Under the pieces are notes generated by a model, which worked only from the letters and a program-made list of their open reading frames with translations, ran no database searches and was not told the origin of the DNA. Positions 1-9,209 of a stretch of 64,000 nucleotides of DNA are shown here, piece after piece. The number at the start of each line of letters is the position of its first letter. Positions within the stretch are counted from its first letter, which is position 1. Source of the stretch: Acidobacteriota bacterium (GTDB taxonomy: Bacteria; Acidobacteriota; Blastocatellia; Chloracidobacteriales; JADJPF01); the NCBI GenBank assembly GCA_016213785.1, contig JACQZQ010000021.1, positions 62,001 to 126,000 of the forward strand, in the 5' to 3' direction. Both the position numbers and the translations under genes were made by a program.

Positions 1-651
1 AAAAAAGTAGCCTCAATGCAAGACTACTCATTTAATGAAGTAATTATCCGTGCTCTTACTGAAGGAAAACTTTACTGGCCGCTTGGGTCAGGAGAAATTC
101 CTGGAGCAAAGGATTCTATGGATTTTATAGGTATTAATTATTATTCTCGCGATTTAGTGGCTTTTAATCTTCTAGCACCAAAGCTTATGTTTGGAAGAAA
201 TTTTCCTTCGCCTGAGGCAGAATTAAATTTATTTGGTTGGGAAATCTATGCTGAAGGTCTTTATCGTTTGTGTAAAAGAATGTCACAGTATGGCCGTCCT
301 ATTTTAATTACTGAAAATGGAATCCCTGATGATACTGATGAACAAAGACCTAGAGCCTTACTTGACCATTTAGAAGCCGTACATAAGGCCATTAGTGAAG
401 GAATTGATGTAAAAGGTTATTATCATTGGTCATTTATTGATAATTTTGAATGGGCAGAAGGTTATAGAACTCCCTTTGGGCTAGTAGAAGTTGACTTCCA
501 AAACCAAAAGCGTACTGTTAAAGATAGCGGTAAATTATATGCAGAAATTTGTAAGTCTAATCGTATTACTCCTGATATGCGTAAAGGGGTAAAACCTCGT
601 TCTGCAACACCTAAAAAACATTTTAATTTATATACATATGGAGAGAAATAA
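1..651 (+). CDS. GH1 beta-glucosidase-family protein, C-terminal part (5' end outside window)
   Basis: The reading frame is open from base 1, so the gene starts upstream; about 215 C-terminal residues are present. Family 1 glycoside hydrolases retain anomeric configuration and cleave beta-linked glucosides or galactosides. Visible hallmarks are DFIGINYYSRDLV, the nucleophile motif ILITENG (Glu codon at 313-315), and the late barrel strand YYHWSFIDNFEWAEGY followed by FGLVEVDF, which form the sugar site. A basic, low-complexity tail follows the domain. The stop lies 3 bases before the DAHP synthase start, so the two are probably co-transcribed, an unexpected pairing. Family assignment is firm; substrate cannot be told because the N-terminal half is missing. 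Confidence 0.93.
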   Translation, partial: KKVASMQDYSFNEVIIRALTEGKLYWPLGSGEIPGAKDSMDFIGINYYSRDLVAFNLLAPKLMFGRNFPSPEAELNLFGWEIYAEGLYRLCKRMSQYGRPILITENGIPDDTDEQRPRALLDHLEAVHKAISEGIDVKGYYHWSFIDNFEWAEGYRTPFGLVEVDFQNQKRTVKDSGKLYAEICKSNRITPDMRKGVKPRSATPKKHFNLYTYGEK

Positions 652-654
652 TTT

Positions 655-1680
655 ATGTTAGTAGTAATGCGAACGCAAGCAACCGAAGATCAAGTGCGCC
701 AAGTAGTTGATACTATTGAATCAATGGGGCTTCGCGCTCATCCAATCCCAGGTGCTCAACGTACAGCAATAGGTATTACTGGAAATACTGGAGCAATTGA
801 TGCATTAACTTTTGAGTTATTGCCAGGTGTTGCTGAAGCAATTCGCGTTTCTAAGCCTTATAAGCTAGTTAGCCGTGAAGTAAAACCTGACCGTACTATA
901 GTAAAAGTAGGTCAAGTTGAAATTGGAGGCGGTGATTTAGTTGTAATTGCTGGCCCTTGCTCAGTAGAATCCAGAGAACAAACTTTTGCTGTTGCTAATG
1001 CAATTGATCGATATGGAATAAAGCTATTTCGTGGAGGAGCTTATAAACCACGTACTTCTCCTTATTCATTTCAAGGTCATGCCGAAGAAGGTCTTAAAAT
1101 CCTTGCCGAAGTACGTGATGTTTACTCTATGGCAATTGTGACAGAAGCTATTGATAATGAAAGCCTCGATCTTGTTGAAAAATATGCAGATATGATTCAG
1201 ATTGGTGCTCGCAATATGCAAAACTTTTCTCTGCTACGCCGAGCAGGCCAATGTCGTAAACCTGTAATGCTTAAACGTGGTATGTCAGCTACTCTAGAAG
1301 AATTCTTAATGGCGGCTGAATATATTATGGCTGAAGGAAACTACCAAGTAGTTCTATGTGAACGTGGAATTCGTACCTTTACAGATTATACTCGTAATAC
1401 CCTAGACCTATCTATTATTCCTGCGGTACAAAAACTTAGTCATTTACCCATTATTGTTGACCCAAGTCATGGAACAGGACGACGCGAACAAGTAACACCT
1501 ATGTCAAGGGCTGGAATTGCTGTAGGCGCAGATGGAGTTATGGTAGAAGTCCATTGCCAACCAGAAAGAGCACTCTCTGATGGGCCTCAAGCCTTACTAC
1601 CTTCAATGCTTGGTGAACTAGTTCAACAGCTTAAGGAAATTCATCAGGTTGTTACTAATTTGGCTGTAAGTGTTCGATAA
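655..1680 (+). CDS. aroF: 3-deoxy-7-phosphoheptulonate (DAHP) synthase, type I-beta with N-terminal regulatory-like domain
   Basis: Catalyses PEP + erythrose 4-phosphate to DAHP, the first step of the shikimate pathway, in the cytoplasm. The 341-residue length suits the subfamily with an N-terminal ferredoxin-like/ACT-like domain (about residues 1-70), which in Thermotoga-type enzymes mediates feedback inhibition. The TIM barrel carries GPCSVES (100-106), the substrate-binding KPRTSPY (131-137), and a C-terminal DPSHGTGRR metal/substrate segment. A Shine-Dalgarno (GGAGAG at 640-645) inside the end of the glycosidase gene supports the ATG at 655. No other aro gene is in the window. A hairpin follows the stop. 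The name aroF is used in the sense common for this subfamily; aroG is also used. Confidence 0.95.
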   Translation: MLVVMRTQATEDQVRQVVDTIESMGLRAHPIPGAQRTAIGITGNTGAIDALTFELLPGVAEAIRVSKPYKLVSREVKPDRTIVKVGQVEIGGGDLVVIAGPCSVESREQTFAVANAIDRYGIKLFRGGAYKPRTSPYSFQGHAEEGLKILAEVRDVYSMAIVTEAIDNESLDLVEKYADMIQIGARNMQNFSLLRRAGQCRKPVMLKRGMSATLEEFLMAAEYIMAEGNYQVVLCERGIRTFTDYTRNTLDLSIIPAVQKLSHLPIIVDPSHGTGRREQVTPMSRAGIAVGADGVMVEVHCQPERALSDGPQALLPSMLGELVQQLKEIHQVVTNLAVSVR

Positions 1681-1690
1681 GTCAACCTAG

Positions 1691-1716
1691 TAGACCTACT
1701 AGGATTAGTAGGTCTA
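1691..1716. terminator. Bidirectional hairpin terminator between convergent genes
   Basis: Perfect 11-bp inverted repeat (TAGACCTACTA at 1691-1701, TAGTAGGTCTA at 1706-1716) with a 4-nt loop, placed between the stops of DAHP synthase (+) and an ABC permease (-) and followed by an AT-rich stretch. Position and symmetry suggest termination in both directions; the U-tract is imperfect. Confidence 0.65.
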
Positions 1717-1736
1717 TTAATAATATTTCTTAATAC

Positions 1737-2942
1737 TTATTCATAGTGAAGGGCTTCGGCAGGAGGAATATTTGCGGCTATACTGCTTGGATAAAGCCCG
1801 CAAATTACAGTTAATAAGGCTATTATTGCCCAAGAAATTAGTAGAGTAATAACATAGACTTTAATGCTTACAAAATTCAAAAAACCTAATAAAGGAATTT
1901 GAATTACAATTATAGTTCCCACAAATAAAGCTATAGAAGTTATTACTAGCAACTCTCCTAGAATTTGGTAATAAATTTTGCCTTGAGTGGCACCTTTAGC
2001 GCGGCGTAGACCTATTTCTTTAATTCGCTGAGTTACACTTTGCCAAAGCACCCCAGAAAGTCCTAATGCAACCATTATCATCAAAAAAACTGCAACAATA
2101 GATGCCGTTAAAATAGGGGTCAATGTGCTTTTCATTCTTTTATAGCGAATATCTTCTAAAGCTTCTATATTAAAAGACCAATCTTTAGCAATAGAAGTAA
2201 ATGTTTTTACTAGTTTTTCTTCAAGTGCTGCTGGAGTTCCAGGGCGTAATTTAATAATAAAATGATCTACTAATAGCATTTTTTCAGTATCAGTACTACT
2301 AAGGTTATTACGCTGGAACATATAGCTTTTTAATTCTGCTAACTCTCCATCATCACGAAAATCTGAAACTAAACCAACAACTTTATAGACCTTTTTTGAC
2401 TTAAGACCTGACTCAAAAACTTTTCCTACAGCAGACTCTGAACCATAAAGCTCTCTACTAAGTGCTTGGTTAATTACTACTGGGGTTTCACTTATAGCAT
2501 CATCTTCTTTATTAAACCAGCGCCCTTCTAGTAGCTTAATATCTAAGACTTCTGGGAGTTCATCAGTAACATAATTTATTGCAGGGCTATAAGATTTACC
2601 AGCAAACTCAAACCCTGTCCTCCACTCATTATTATCAAAAGGAATTACATTAATTCCAGCAAGTGCTTCTACTTCTGGAAAATCTTTTGCTGCCTGCATA
2701 ATTTTTTTTGCAATTTCTTGTTCCTTAAGTTTATCTGCTTCAGGATTATAAGCACCTGTATCTATTTGAACAGCCCAAACATCTTTGTAGCTATAACCTA
2801 GTGGATACATATAGATATCTGTAAAATAAATACTAGATACCATTACAAGAAAGACTACTAGAAAAGAAATTAAAACCTCCATCATAATTAAAAAATTAGC
2901 TTTTTTTCTATTCCAAACAATCTTAAAAAGTTGTTTTATCAT
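1737..2942 (-). CDS. MacB/FtsX-type ABC transporter permease (second permease of efflux operon)
   Basis: A 401-residue inner-membrane permease of the MacB/FtsX (type VII ABC) superfamily: an N-terminal membrane helix (about 15-38), a large extracytoplasmic MacB-PCD-like domain (about 45-265), then three C-terminal helices (about 278-395) forming the FtsX domain, with the typical phrase RIKEIGLRRAKGAT before helix 3. Its start overlaps the previous permease stop by one base (TAATG), implying translational coupling. Such permeases do not pump across the inner membrane themselves but couple cytoplasmic ATP hydrolysis to periplasmic extrusion through a TolC-like channel. No TolC gene is next to it. 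The substrate is unknown: antibiotics, peptides, lipids and lipoproteins are all precedented. Confidence 0.88.
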   Translation of the reverse strand: MIKQLFKIVWNRKKANFLIMMEVLISFLVVFLVMVSSIYFTDIYMYPLGYSYKDVWAVQIDTGAYNPEADKLKEQEIAKKIMQAAKDFPEVEALAGINVIPFDNNEWRTGFEFAGKSYSPAINYVTDELPEVLDIKLLEGRWFNKEDDAISETPVVINQALSRELYGSESAVGKVFESGLKSKKVYKVVGLVSDFRDDGELAELKSYMFQRNNLSSTDTEKMLLVDHFIIKLRPGTPAALEEKLVKTFTSIAKDWSFNIEALEDIRYKRMKSTLTPILTASIVAVFLMIMVALGLSGVLWQSVTQRIKEIGLRRAKGATQGKIYYQILGELLVITSIALFVGTIIVIQIPLLGFLNFVSIKVYVITLLISWAIIALLTVICGLYPSSIAANIPPAEALHYE

Positions 2943-4177
2943 TATCTTATTCCTCCACGTAAGGCTTCAATAGGATTAAGTTTAGACATTTGCCAAGCAG
3001 GATATACGCCTGAAAGAAAGCTAAAAAATATTGTTGTCAAAACTCCATAGAAAAATACTCTATAATTAAGCTGAAAATTTGCATATTGTATAATATTACT
3101 TTGATTAATAATCAATAGAACTACTATTGAACCTATAAACCCTAAGATTGAACCTATTAAAGTTAAAATTAAGTTTTCAACAATAAATTGCCCTACTAAA
3201 ACCCAAGAAGAGGCTCCAAAGGCTTTACGTACCCCTATTTCAGAAGCTCTTTCTAAAATTCTACTGATATTAATATTAATTAGATTTACGGCTGGAAGTA
3301 ACATAAATAGAACCATTAGCCCAATAAGAATTAGAATTAATTTAGTTGGATTAGGATCACCTAAAGCTTGACGAGAAATAATTTCTAAAGAAGTGTCAGC
3401 AAAACAAGTTATTTTGTTATATTCATTCTTAAGCTCAGCAGGAAATTCAAAATTATTCACCCTTTGAGCAAACTCAGTTTTGATACTAGGAAAATCATCA
3501 GGGCTTTTTGCTAGTAATAATCCTACACAGCGTCCTAGAACTTCTCTACGATAGCCTTGATCTTTATTAGTAGAGAGAGGAACCCAGATTTCAGAATGGG
3601 CAGAGTTACAAAACTGTGAGACATCTTCAACAACACCAATCACTCTAAAGTTCTGGCTATCGGCTTCAATATACTTTCCTATTGCACTTTCATTAGGAAA
3701 AAACTTTTCTCTAGTACTTTTATTTATTACTGCAACAAAGTTAGCTTTTTCCTCATCTTCGTTAGTAATCGGGCTACCCTCTAAAAAATTAAACTTTAGG
3801 ATTTTCCAATATTCTCCATCTGTACGTTTAAGAGATGAAACAATTTTTTGACCGCGCAAATAAGAATTTACTGTCTGGTTTTCCATAAAAATAGATATTA
3901 GTTCAACGTTAGGTAAATTACGGGCACACTTATCAAGTAAACCATAACCAGGATTCCCATTCCAAGTAGAGTCTGGCCCCTTCATTTCACCAAAATAAAT
4001 GCCCAAAGTACGCTGCATATTTACTTCTGGAGCAACTGGCGCAAACATATGATCAAGCATTGCACTTATAACAATTAAAACTGTTAGGGTAAAACTTATA
4101 GCAAAAAGACTAATAAATGTAAAAATTTTCCTACGCATCAATACTAGAAAAGCAATTTTTATATAATTCTTTAACAT
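2942..4177 (-). CDS. MacB/FtsX-type ABC transporter permease (first permease of efflux operon)
   Basis: A 411-residue permease with the same plan as its neighbour: N-terminal helix (about 15-38), periplasmic MacB-PCD domain, and a C-terminal FtsX domain with helices near 280-300, 330-355 and 375-395, including ILERASEIGVRKAFGASS. The pair differs in sequence, so the transporter is probably a heterodimer rather than a MacB homodimer with fused ATPase. AGGAA precedes the ATG with suitable spacing. It lies 28 bases downstream of the ATPase gene in a four-gene operon. The periplasmic domain holds three cysteines in a short region, which may form disulfides (inference). Confidence 0.88.
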   Translation of the reverse strand: MLKNYIKIAFLVLMRRKIFTFISLFAISFTLTVLIVISAMLDHMFAPVAPEVNMQRTLGIYFGEMKGPDSTWNGNPGYGLLDKCARNLPNVELISIFMENQTVNSYLRGQKIVSSLKRTDGEYWKILKFNFLEGSPITNEDEEKANFVAVINKSTREKFFPNESAIGKYIEADSQNFRVIGVVEDVSQFCNSAHSEIWVPLSTNKDQGYRREVLGRCVGLLLAKSPDDFPSIKTEFAQRVNNFEFPAELKNEYNKITCFADTSLEIISRQALGDPNPTKLILILIGLMVLFMLLPAVNLININISRILERASEIGVRKAFGASSWVLVGQFIVENLILTLIGSILGFIGSIVVLLIINQSNIIQYANFQLNYRVFFYGVLTTIFFSFLSGVYPAWQMSKLNPIEALRGGIR

Positions 4178-4205
4178 AGTTTCCTCGCTTTAATTTAAGT
4201 GGTGT

Positions 4206-4868
4206 TTAGCCAACTTGACGGCCATCAAATATGCGAACTATACGTTTAGTCCTTTCTGCCATACGTTTATCGTGAGTCACCATAACAATTGTAGTTTTTT
4301 CTTCATTTAACCCAACAAGTAAATTCATTACTTCCTCGCCCATTTTGCTATCTAGATTTCCTGTAGGTTCATCTGCAAGTAAAATCTTAGGTCGTCCGAC
4401 AATAGCCCTAGCAATAGCAACTCTTTGTTGCTGACCTCCTGAGAGTTGTGAAGGAAAATGATAGATGCGAGCAGTTAAACCAACATGTTCTAAAGCCTTA
4501 AGCGCCATTTGTCTTCGCTGTGAGCTAGAAATTTTACGATAAAGGAGTGGAATTTCTACATTGTCTAAAACACTAAGGTCATTAACTAGATGAAAGCTCT
4601 GAAAAATAAAACCTATTTCTTGATTTCTTAGATTAGCTAAGTATTTGTCTTTATAGCTTGTTATCTCTTTTCCATTGATAAGAAGTTGTCCTTTTGTTGG
4701 CGCATCAAGTAATCCCATTAAATTTAGTAAAGTACTTTTGCCACAACCCGAAGGCCCCATTATAGAAATAAATTCACCTTCTTTAACCTCTAAATTAATA
4801 TTCATTAAAGCTACTGTTTCAACTCGGCTGGTACGATAAACTTTTTCAATGTTATCTAGTTTTATCAT
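4206..4868 (-). CDS. ABC transporter ATP-binding protein, LolD/MacB class
   Basis: A 220-residue nucleotide-binding protein that powers the two adjacent permeases. Walker A is GPSGCGKST (38-46), the Q-loop lies in FIFQSFHLV, the signature is LSGGQQQRVAIARA (about 141-154), Walker B is ILLADEPTGNLDS, and the switch histidine sits in MVTHDKRMAERTKR. The DEPTGNLDS wording is typical of the LolD/MacB/FtsE group. A Shine-Dalgarno (AGAGGTG) precedes the ATG. It sits between the adaptor gene and the permeases, 35 bases after the adaptor stop. LolD is an alternative by sequence alone, but the membrane fusion protein neighbour favours MacAB-like efflux. Confidence 0.93.
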   Translation of the reverse strand: MIKLDNIEKVYRTSRVETVALMNINLEVKEGEFISIMGPSGCGKSTLLNLMGLLDAPTKGQLLINGKEITSYKDKYLANLRNQEIGFIFQSFHLVNDLSVLDNVEIPLLYRKISSSQRRQMALKALEHVGLTARIYHFPSQLSGGQQQRVAIARAIVGRPKILLADEPTGNLDSKMGEEVMNLLVGLNEEKTTIVMVTHDKRMAERTKRIVRIFDGRQVG

Positions 4869-4903
4869 TTATGACACCTCTCTTAATTTTTTATACTTTA
4901 GTT

Positions 4904-6148
4904 TTAATTTACTTTGATTTCCTTTAAGTGAATGTAATCTCTCATATCAGAAATAATTACCTCATCACCTTCTAATAAACCCTCTATAATTTCATAGGTA
5001 TCAAAACTAGCAATACCAATAGTAACAGGCATTTTTATAGCGGTATCTCCTCGAATAATAAAGGCTTCTTGCTTTCCATCACCATTAGCAAAAGGGCCTT
5101 TTTTAATCTGTAAGACACTATTTTTTTTACTAGTAATTATAAGTACATCTGTTCTTAAATTAGGACGGAGTAATGAACTTGTTTTATCTTCTAAAGTAAT
5201 AGCTAAAGTCATTACTCCGTCTTTTATTGTAGGAAGGATATTAGCCAAAATACCATTAAGATAATCTTCGTTGATTTTTACCTTAACATTTTGACCAATA
5301 GAAAGATTCTTAGCGTGTATATCAGAAATGCTAGCTTCGATTCGATAACTTTTTAAGTCTGCAATACGAGCAATTACATCACCTTTATGAATAGTTGTTC
5401 CTACTTCTAGGACTACCCATGTCAGCACACCATCACGATCTGCTCTTGTAGTAGCTAGTTCAAGAAGTCTTCTAGCTTCATCTTGTTCTTTTTTTAGAGT
5501 ACTAATCTCTAGGTCTAATCCTGCAATTTCTGCCTTACTAGCTTCTTCTGCATTTTTCTTTGCTGCTTCAAGTTGCTCAAGCTCAATTGCAGTTTTTCTT
5601 TCTAAAAGCTCTGATTGTCGATAAATATTTTCTGGAAGTAAGCCTTGCTCAAAAAGTTTACGGTTTTGTTTAACTTGGGCTTTAAGAGACTCTAAATCTA
5701 GTTGTTTTAGTTTTTCTTGGCTTTTTATTTGATCAACTTTTTCATTTAGAGAAAGTAGGGTTTTCTCTTGTCGGTTTTCTCTTAAGGAGAGTTCTTGGTT
5801 AATTTTCTCTAGAGCTAAAATAGAGGCATTTGTATCTAATTCTATAATTGGCTCATTTTTTAATACTTTATCACCTGCATGTTTAAGAATATTTAATACA
5901 CGTGCATCTATTGGGCTAGAAATTACCTGCTCAAATTCTGGTATTACTTTGCCTGATGCTGTAACTGTAGCTTCAATTGCGCCTCTACTAACTTGCGCTG
6001 TACGGATTCGTACACGTTTAATTGAAGGGCTTAACCAAAACCAAGCAAAAGAAAAAGCTCCTATTACTATTGAAATGATTAAGATAGTACCAATAAGCTT
6101 TTTTGCTATATATTTTATCTTATATTGGCTATCTATTGGGCGATCCAT
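4904..6148 (-). CDS. Periplasmic adaptor / membrane fusion protein (HlyD/MacA-like)
   Basis: A 414-residue adaptor predicted to link the inner-membrane ABC permeases to an outer-membrane channel. A single N-terminal membrane helix (about 19-40) is followed by a first beta/lipoyl half (about 50-105, GAIEATVTASGKVIPEFEQVISSP), a long coiled-coil hairpin rich in Glu, Lys and Leu (about 108-230), the second lipoyl half (ADRDGVLTWVVLEVGTTIHKGDVIARIADL), and a beta-barrel plus membrane-proximal domain. It is the promoter-proximal gene of the operon. A good Shine-Dalgarno (AGGAG) stands about 10 bases before the ATG. The upstream gap holds a possible sigma-54 element and a palindrome, listed separately. 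Confidence 0.9.
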   Translation of the reverse strand: MDRPIDSQYKIKYIAKKLIGTILIISIVIGAFSFAWFWLSPSIKRVRIRTAQVSRGAIEATVTASGKVIPEFEQVISSPIDARVLNILKHAGDKVLKNEPIIELDTNASILALEKINQELSLRENRQEKTLLSLNEKVDQIKSQEKLKQLDLESLKAQVKQNRKLFEQGLLPENIYRQSELLERKTAIELEQLEAAKKNAEEASKAEIAGLDLEISTLKKEQDEARRLLELATTRADRDGVLTWVVLEVGTTIHKGDVIARIADLKSYRIEASISDIHAKNLSIGQNVKVKINEDYLNGILANILPTIKDGVMTLAITLEDKTSSLLRPNLRTDVLIITSKKNSVLQIKKGPFANGDGKQEAFIIRGDTAIKMPVTIGIASFDTYEIIEGLLEGDEVIISDMRDYIHLKEIKVN

Positions 6149-6199
6149 TTAATTTAGCTCCTAGAAAAATTGTTTTACCTTCTTTCTGTTATTAAAAAA

Positions 6200-6214
6200 G
6201 CAAAACATATACCA
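6200..6214 (-). promoter_or_regulatory. Possible sigma-54 promoter of the efflux operon
   Basis: On the minus strand the sequence reads TGGTATATGTTTTGC followed by T. The invariant GG and GC dinucleotides are spaced by ten bases as sigma-54 requires, and the -12 part (TTGCT) is perfect, but the -24 part is TGGT rather than TGGC. It lies about 50 bases before the adaptor start. A match of this quality can arise by chance in AT-rich DNA; the upstream palindrome adds some support. Confidence 0.35.
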
Positions 6215-6288
6215 AAAGCTAAATTGTTGATTTAATAGATAGTTTTAGATATTTATATTAGACTAGTTGTCCAGCTACGTACATAAAA

Positions 6289-6306
6289 CTGTACGACTTC
6301 GTACAG
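6289..6306. promoter_or_regulatory. Palindrome upstream of efflux operon (possible activator site)
   Basis: CTGTACGA-CT-TCGTACAG is a perfect 8-bp inverted repeat with a 2-base centre. Another GTAC-containing word (CTACGTAC at 6275-6282) lies next to it. It is about 75-90 bases upstream of the possible sigma-54 -24 element, where enhancer sites for NtrC-family activators usually lie. It also sits just past the stop of the gene ending at 6323, but no U-tract follows, so a terminator is less likely. Confidence 0.45.
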
Positions 6307-6322
6307 CAAGTATTTTTACTAC

Positions 6323-7921
6323 TTACTGTGGTTCTTGAGTTTTAACTTTTATCTCGCTAAAAGTTAGGTTTGCGCCAAAAAATAGTTGGTCTTTTTCTAT
6401 CTTATAGTTAACCTCTGTTAATGTAATTGCTTGGCTACCTTGAGGTAATACAAGATTAGTATTAATTACTTTAGGCAAGATTACAGGTTTTATTAAAGTT
6501 GTAGTATCGACAGAGACATTTTGAGAAGTTTTTATATCTTGACCTATCATTTGGACAGGGACACGAATATCAAGGTGAACAGAGATTTTTTTAGCAACAG
6601 GTTTTATTTGAAAATCTTGTCCTACTTGTTCAAAGGTAAAAGCTATTTGATCGCGTAGACTTACACCAATTTGAGGGTTTGCATCATATTCAAAACCTAT
6701 TTGTTTACCACGTGCTTGAGCTTGAATTTGCCCAACAGCATCAATAAATAAATTAATTTGTCCATTCTGCATATTTTGAATCTCTGCGTCTTTTAAGTCT
6801 AAGGTTCCGTCACCATTTTCAATATCTAAGTAGTTTTCATACTTAGCAAATCCAAGATCAGATTTAGATGATATTACCCTACTACGCATTACCTTAATTA
6901 TCACATCACGCGTAGTAGATTGGGCAAATTCATCTGCTAATAAGTCTAAAAAATGACGTTTAATATTTATAGAAAAATCAGTTCTACTAGCTAAGTTTTC
7001 TGATAGAATGTCTATTTGTTTGTCTAGGTCATTATTTGGTAAAGCATTTTGCTCTTGTTGGACAAAAAAACTAGCAGGAGAAGGGTTTATTTTAGGTTTA
7101 TTTTTTTTCTTTCCTTCAGCTTGACCTTGAGTAATAGAGAGGTCTTGAACTTTTGCAAGTAAAACAAGTCTGCCTTTTAATGCAAGTAAATCAATAATCT
7201 TAAACCTGCCACGAATACGGCGGGCTTCAGTGCTTAATTCATAAGCAATCGGCTTGGTTTGGCTAAATTTATCAGGCTCAAAAATGCGATCAAAATCTAG
7301 CTCTAAAGGCAAAGTAACAGGAGGAAGTAGTTTTTCTATTTGTTCAGGAGAAACTTTTGGCAAAGTACTTGTACCTGCTTCTGAATTGGGATTTTGAATA
7401 TCAACTATTTGGAATTTTGCAACTAAAGAGTTATTTTCATTTTGTTCTACAGAAAGTTTTGCAGTGATATTTAACATAGTAGTAATATCAAGCAAAGGGT
7501 TTGTAGAAGTAAGTTTTGTTTCAAGCTGAGCTAAAGCAAGCCCGTTAAGGAAAAGCATTCGAGATTTTATTACAGTAAGATCAAAAAGATTTGCAGCATT
7601 AAATTTCCTTTTAGTTAGCTCAGATAATAAATTGTTAAAAAACCTTTCATTAAAAATTAAAAATAAATCTGCACGGTTACGTTTTTGGCGCTGCTCTAGT
7701 TTAGTTTTAAGTTCGGCTAAGGTACTTAAACGTTCTTGTTCTAGCTTTTCGTTTATTAGAGTAAAGGCTTTAGATTCTGTTATAGAAGGTTGTGGTTTTA
7801 TTTGGTCGTTATTAGAAGGCTCTTGAGCTTTTAATGAAAAAGAAAGGCTGTTAAATATTAGTATAATTGCTATTAAAAAAATGCTATTAATTTTTCTTAA
7901 AAATCTAAAATTTTTCTTCAT
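6323..7921 (-). CDS. Exported protein of unknown function, about 532 residues
   Basis: I do not recognise the family. Two starts are possible: an ATG at 7945, and an ATG at 7921 preceded by GGAAAA. The latter gives a classical signal peptide (MKKNFRFLRK, then a hydrophobic run to about residue 33, ending SLKAQ), so it is chosen. The mature protein is rich in Gln, Asn, Lys and Leu, with an early helical stretch (about 45-110) and later regions of alternating beta character. A DIENGDGTLDLKDAEIQNM segment resembles an EF-hand/dockerin-like calcium loop, though only one copy is seen. Probable location is periplasm or outer-membrane periphery. It is oriented with the efflux operon but separated by 170 bases containing regulatory-looking sequence. 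Confidence 0.7.
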   Translation of the reverse strand: MKKNFRFLRKINSIFLIAIILIFNSLSFSLKAQEPSNNDQIKPQPSITESKAFTLINEKLEQERLSTLAELKTKLEQRQKRNRADLFLIFNERFFNNLLSELTKRKFNAANLFDLTVIKSRMLFLNGLALAQLETKLTSTNPLLDITTMLNITAKLSVEQNENNSLVAKFQIVDIQNPNSEAGTSTLPKVSPEQIEKLLPPVTLPLELDFDRIFEPDKFSQTKPIAYELSTEARRIRGRFKIIDLLALKGRLVLLAKVQDLSITQGQAEGKKKNKPKINPSPASFFVQQEQNALPNNDLDKQIDILSENLASRTDFSINIKRHFLDLLADEFAQSTTRDVIIKVMRSRVISSKSDLGFAKYENYLDIENGDGTLDLKDAEIQNMQNGQINLFIDAVGQIQAQARGKQIGFEYDANPQIGVSLRDQIAFTFEQVGQDFQIKPVAKKISVHLDIRVPVQMIGQDIKTSQNVSVDTTTLIKPVILPKVINTNLVLPQGSQAITLTEVNYKIEKDQLFFGANLTFSEIKVKTQEPQ

Positions 7922-8141
7922 AAATAATTTTCCATAAAATAACATAAAATAAAATCAACCCCAATAAATCTTTTCAATTGCTTAACAAAACTTAACTTAG
8001 TAAAAACAATTCTTAAGGCACAATTTCTTAAAATGCGCGTATCCTTAGTTCAATAAAAATTACTCCCAAAGAAAATATTAAAAATATATTTGGAGAGCTA
8101 TTTTTACTAAAAGAAAATATTAGTCAAATAGGAGCCAAATA

Positions 8142-9164
8142 ATGACAAATCACACATCAAATTTAATTAATAGACGCAATACATTAAAGTTAATTGGTGC
8201 AGCCGGAGCTATGGCAATTGTAGGATGGGCTAGCAAGCGCGAAGGTTGGTTTTTAAGAGAATGTAGCCCTACAGTAAGTGCAGATTCGCTTTCTTGTGTA
8301 GCAAAACCTCAACAAACCGAAGGCCCTTATTTTGTGGATGAAAAGCTTAATCGCTCTGATATTAGGCTTGACCCTACTACTAATACAATGAAAGAAGGCA
8401 CGCCATTCAAATTAAAATTTAATGTTAGTAAGATTAATAACGGTGCATGTAGTCCTTTAGTTGGCGCATATGTAGACATTTGGCACTGTGATGCAGAGGG
8501 AAGCTATTCAGACGCAAGAGATAGATCTTTTGATACAAGAGGTCAAAAATACTTACGTGGTTATCAAATAACTGACACTAATGGAAGTGTTGAATTTCAA
8601 ACTATTTACCCTGGTTGGTATTCAGGTAGAGCGGTTCATATACATTTTAAGATCCGTCTTTTTGCAGCCGATCAAAAAACCTATGAATTTACATCACAAC
8701 TTTATTTTGATGATTTACTTACAGATCAAGTCCACTTACAAATGCCCTATGCTAAAAAAGGCTCTCGTGATACAAGAAATAGCCGTGATGGTATTTTTAG
8801 TAATGGCGGTAATCAATTAACGCTTAATGTTACTCAAAACACAGAAGGTTATCTAGCAACATTTGATATTGGATTAGAAGGAATTACTCAATCAGAAACG
8901 CCTACTGGAACACCACAGATTACAGGGGCTAATATAATAGGTAAAAAACTAATAGTAACAGGAGTAAATTTTAGTACATCAGCAATACTTTTTTTAGAAG
9001 GTGAAAGACAAGCTAAAACTCAAAATGATTCATCAAACCCAACTACAGTATTAATAGCTAGTAAGGCGGGAAAAAAAATAAACCCTGGACAAACAGTTAG
9101 GCTCCAAGTCCGAAACTCTGATAACACTTTATCACAAGAGTTTTTATTTACCCGCCCTAATTAA
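8142..9164 (+). CDS. Tat-exported intradiol ring-cleavage dioxygenase-like protein with C-terminal IPT/TIG-like domain
   Basis: The N-terminus carries a twin-arginine signal (NRRNTLKLIG at 10-19 and a hydrophobic stretch to about 30), so the protein is probably exported folded with its iron bound. The core (about 45-230) resembles the protocatechuate 3,4-dioxygenase beta/intradiol family: TEGPYFVDEKLNRSDIR, PLVGAYVDIWHCDAEGSYS, and PGWYSGRAVHIHFKI, giving probable Fe(III) ligands Tyr122, Tyr160, His166 and His168. The remaining 100 residues look like an immunoglobulin-fold IPT/TIG domain. Family members cleave catechol-like aromatics between the hydroxyls; the real substrate of exported versions is unknown. 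AGGAG precedes the ATG. It is monocistronic and ends at a strong hairpin. Confidence 0.88.
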   Translation: MTNHTSNLINRRNTLKLIGAAGAMAIVGWASKREGWFLRECSPTVSADSLSCVAKPQQTEGPYFVDEKLNRSDIRLDPTTNTMKEGTPFKLKFNVSKINNGACSPLVGAYVDIWHCDAEGSYSDARDRSFDTRGQKYLRGYQITDTNGSVEFQTIYPGWYSGRAVHIHFKIRLFAADQKTYEFTSQLYFDDLLTDQVHLQMPYAKKGSRDTRNSRDGIFSNGGNQLTLNVTQNTEGYLATFDIGLEGITQSETPTGTPQITGANIIGKKLIVTGVNFSTSAILFLEGERQAKTQNDSSNPTTVLIASKAGKKINPGQTVRLQVRNSDNTLSQEFLFTRPN

Positions 9165-9209
9165 AAATTTAATCTTACTGTTAAACCAATAAAAGCTATA
9201 TTTATTTTT

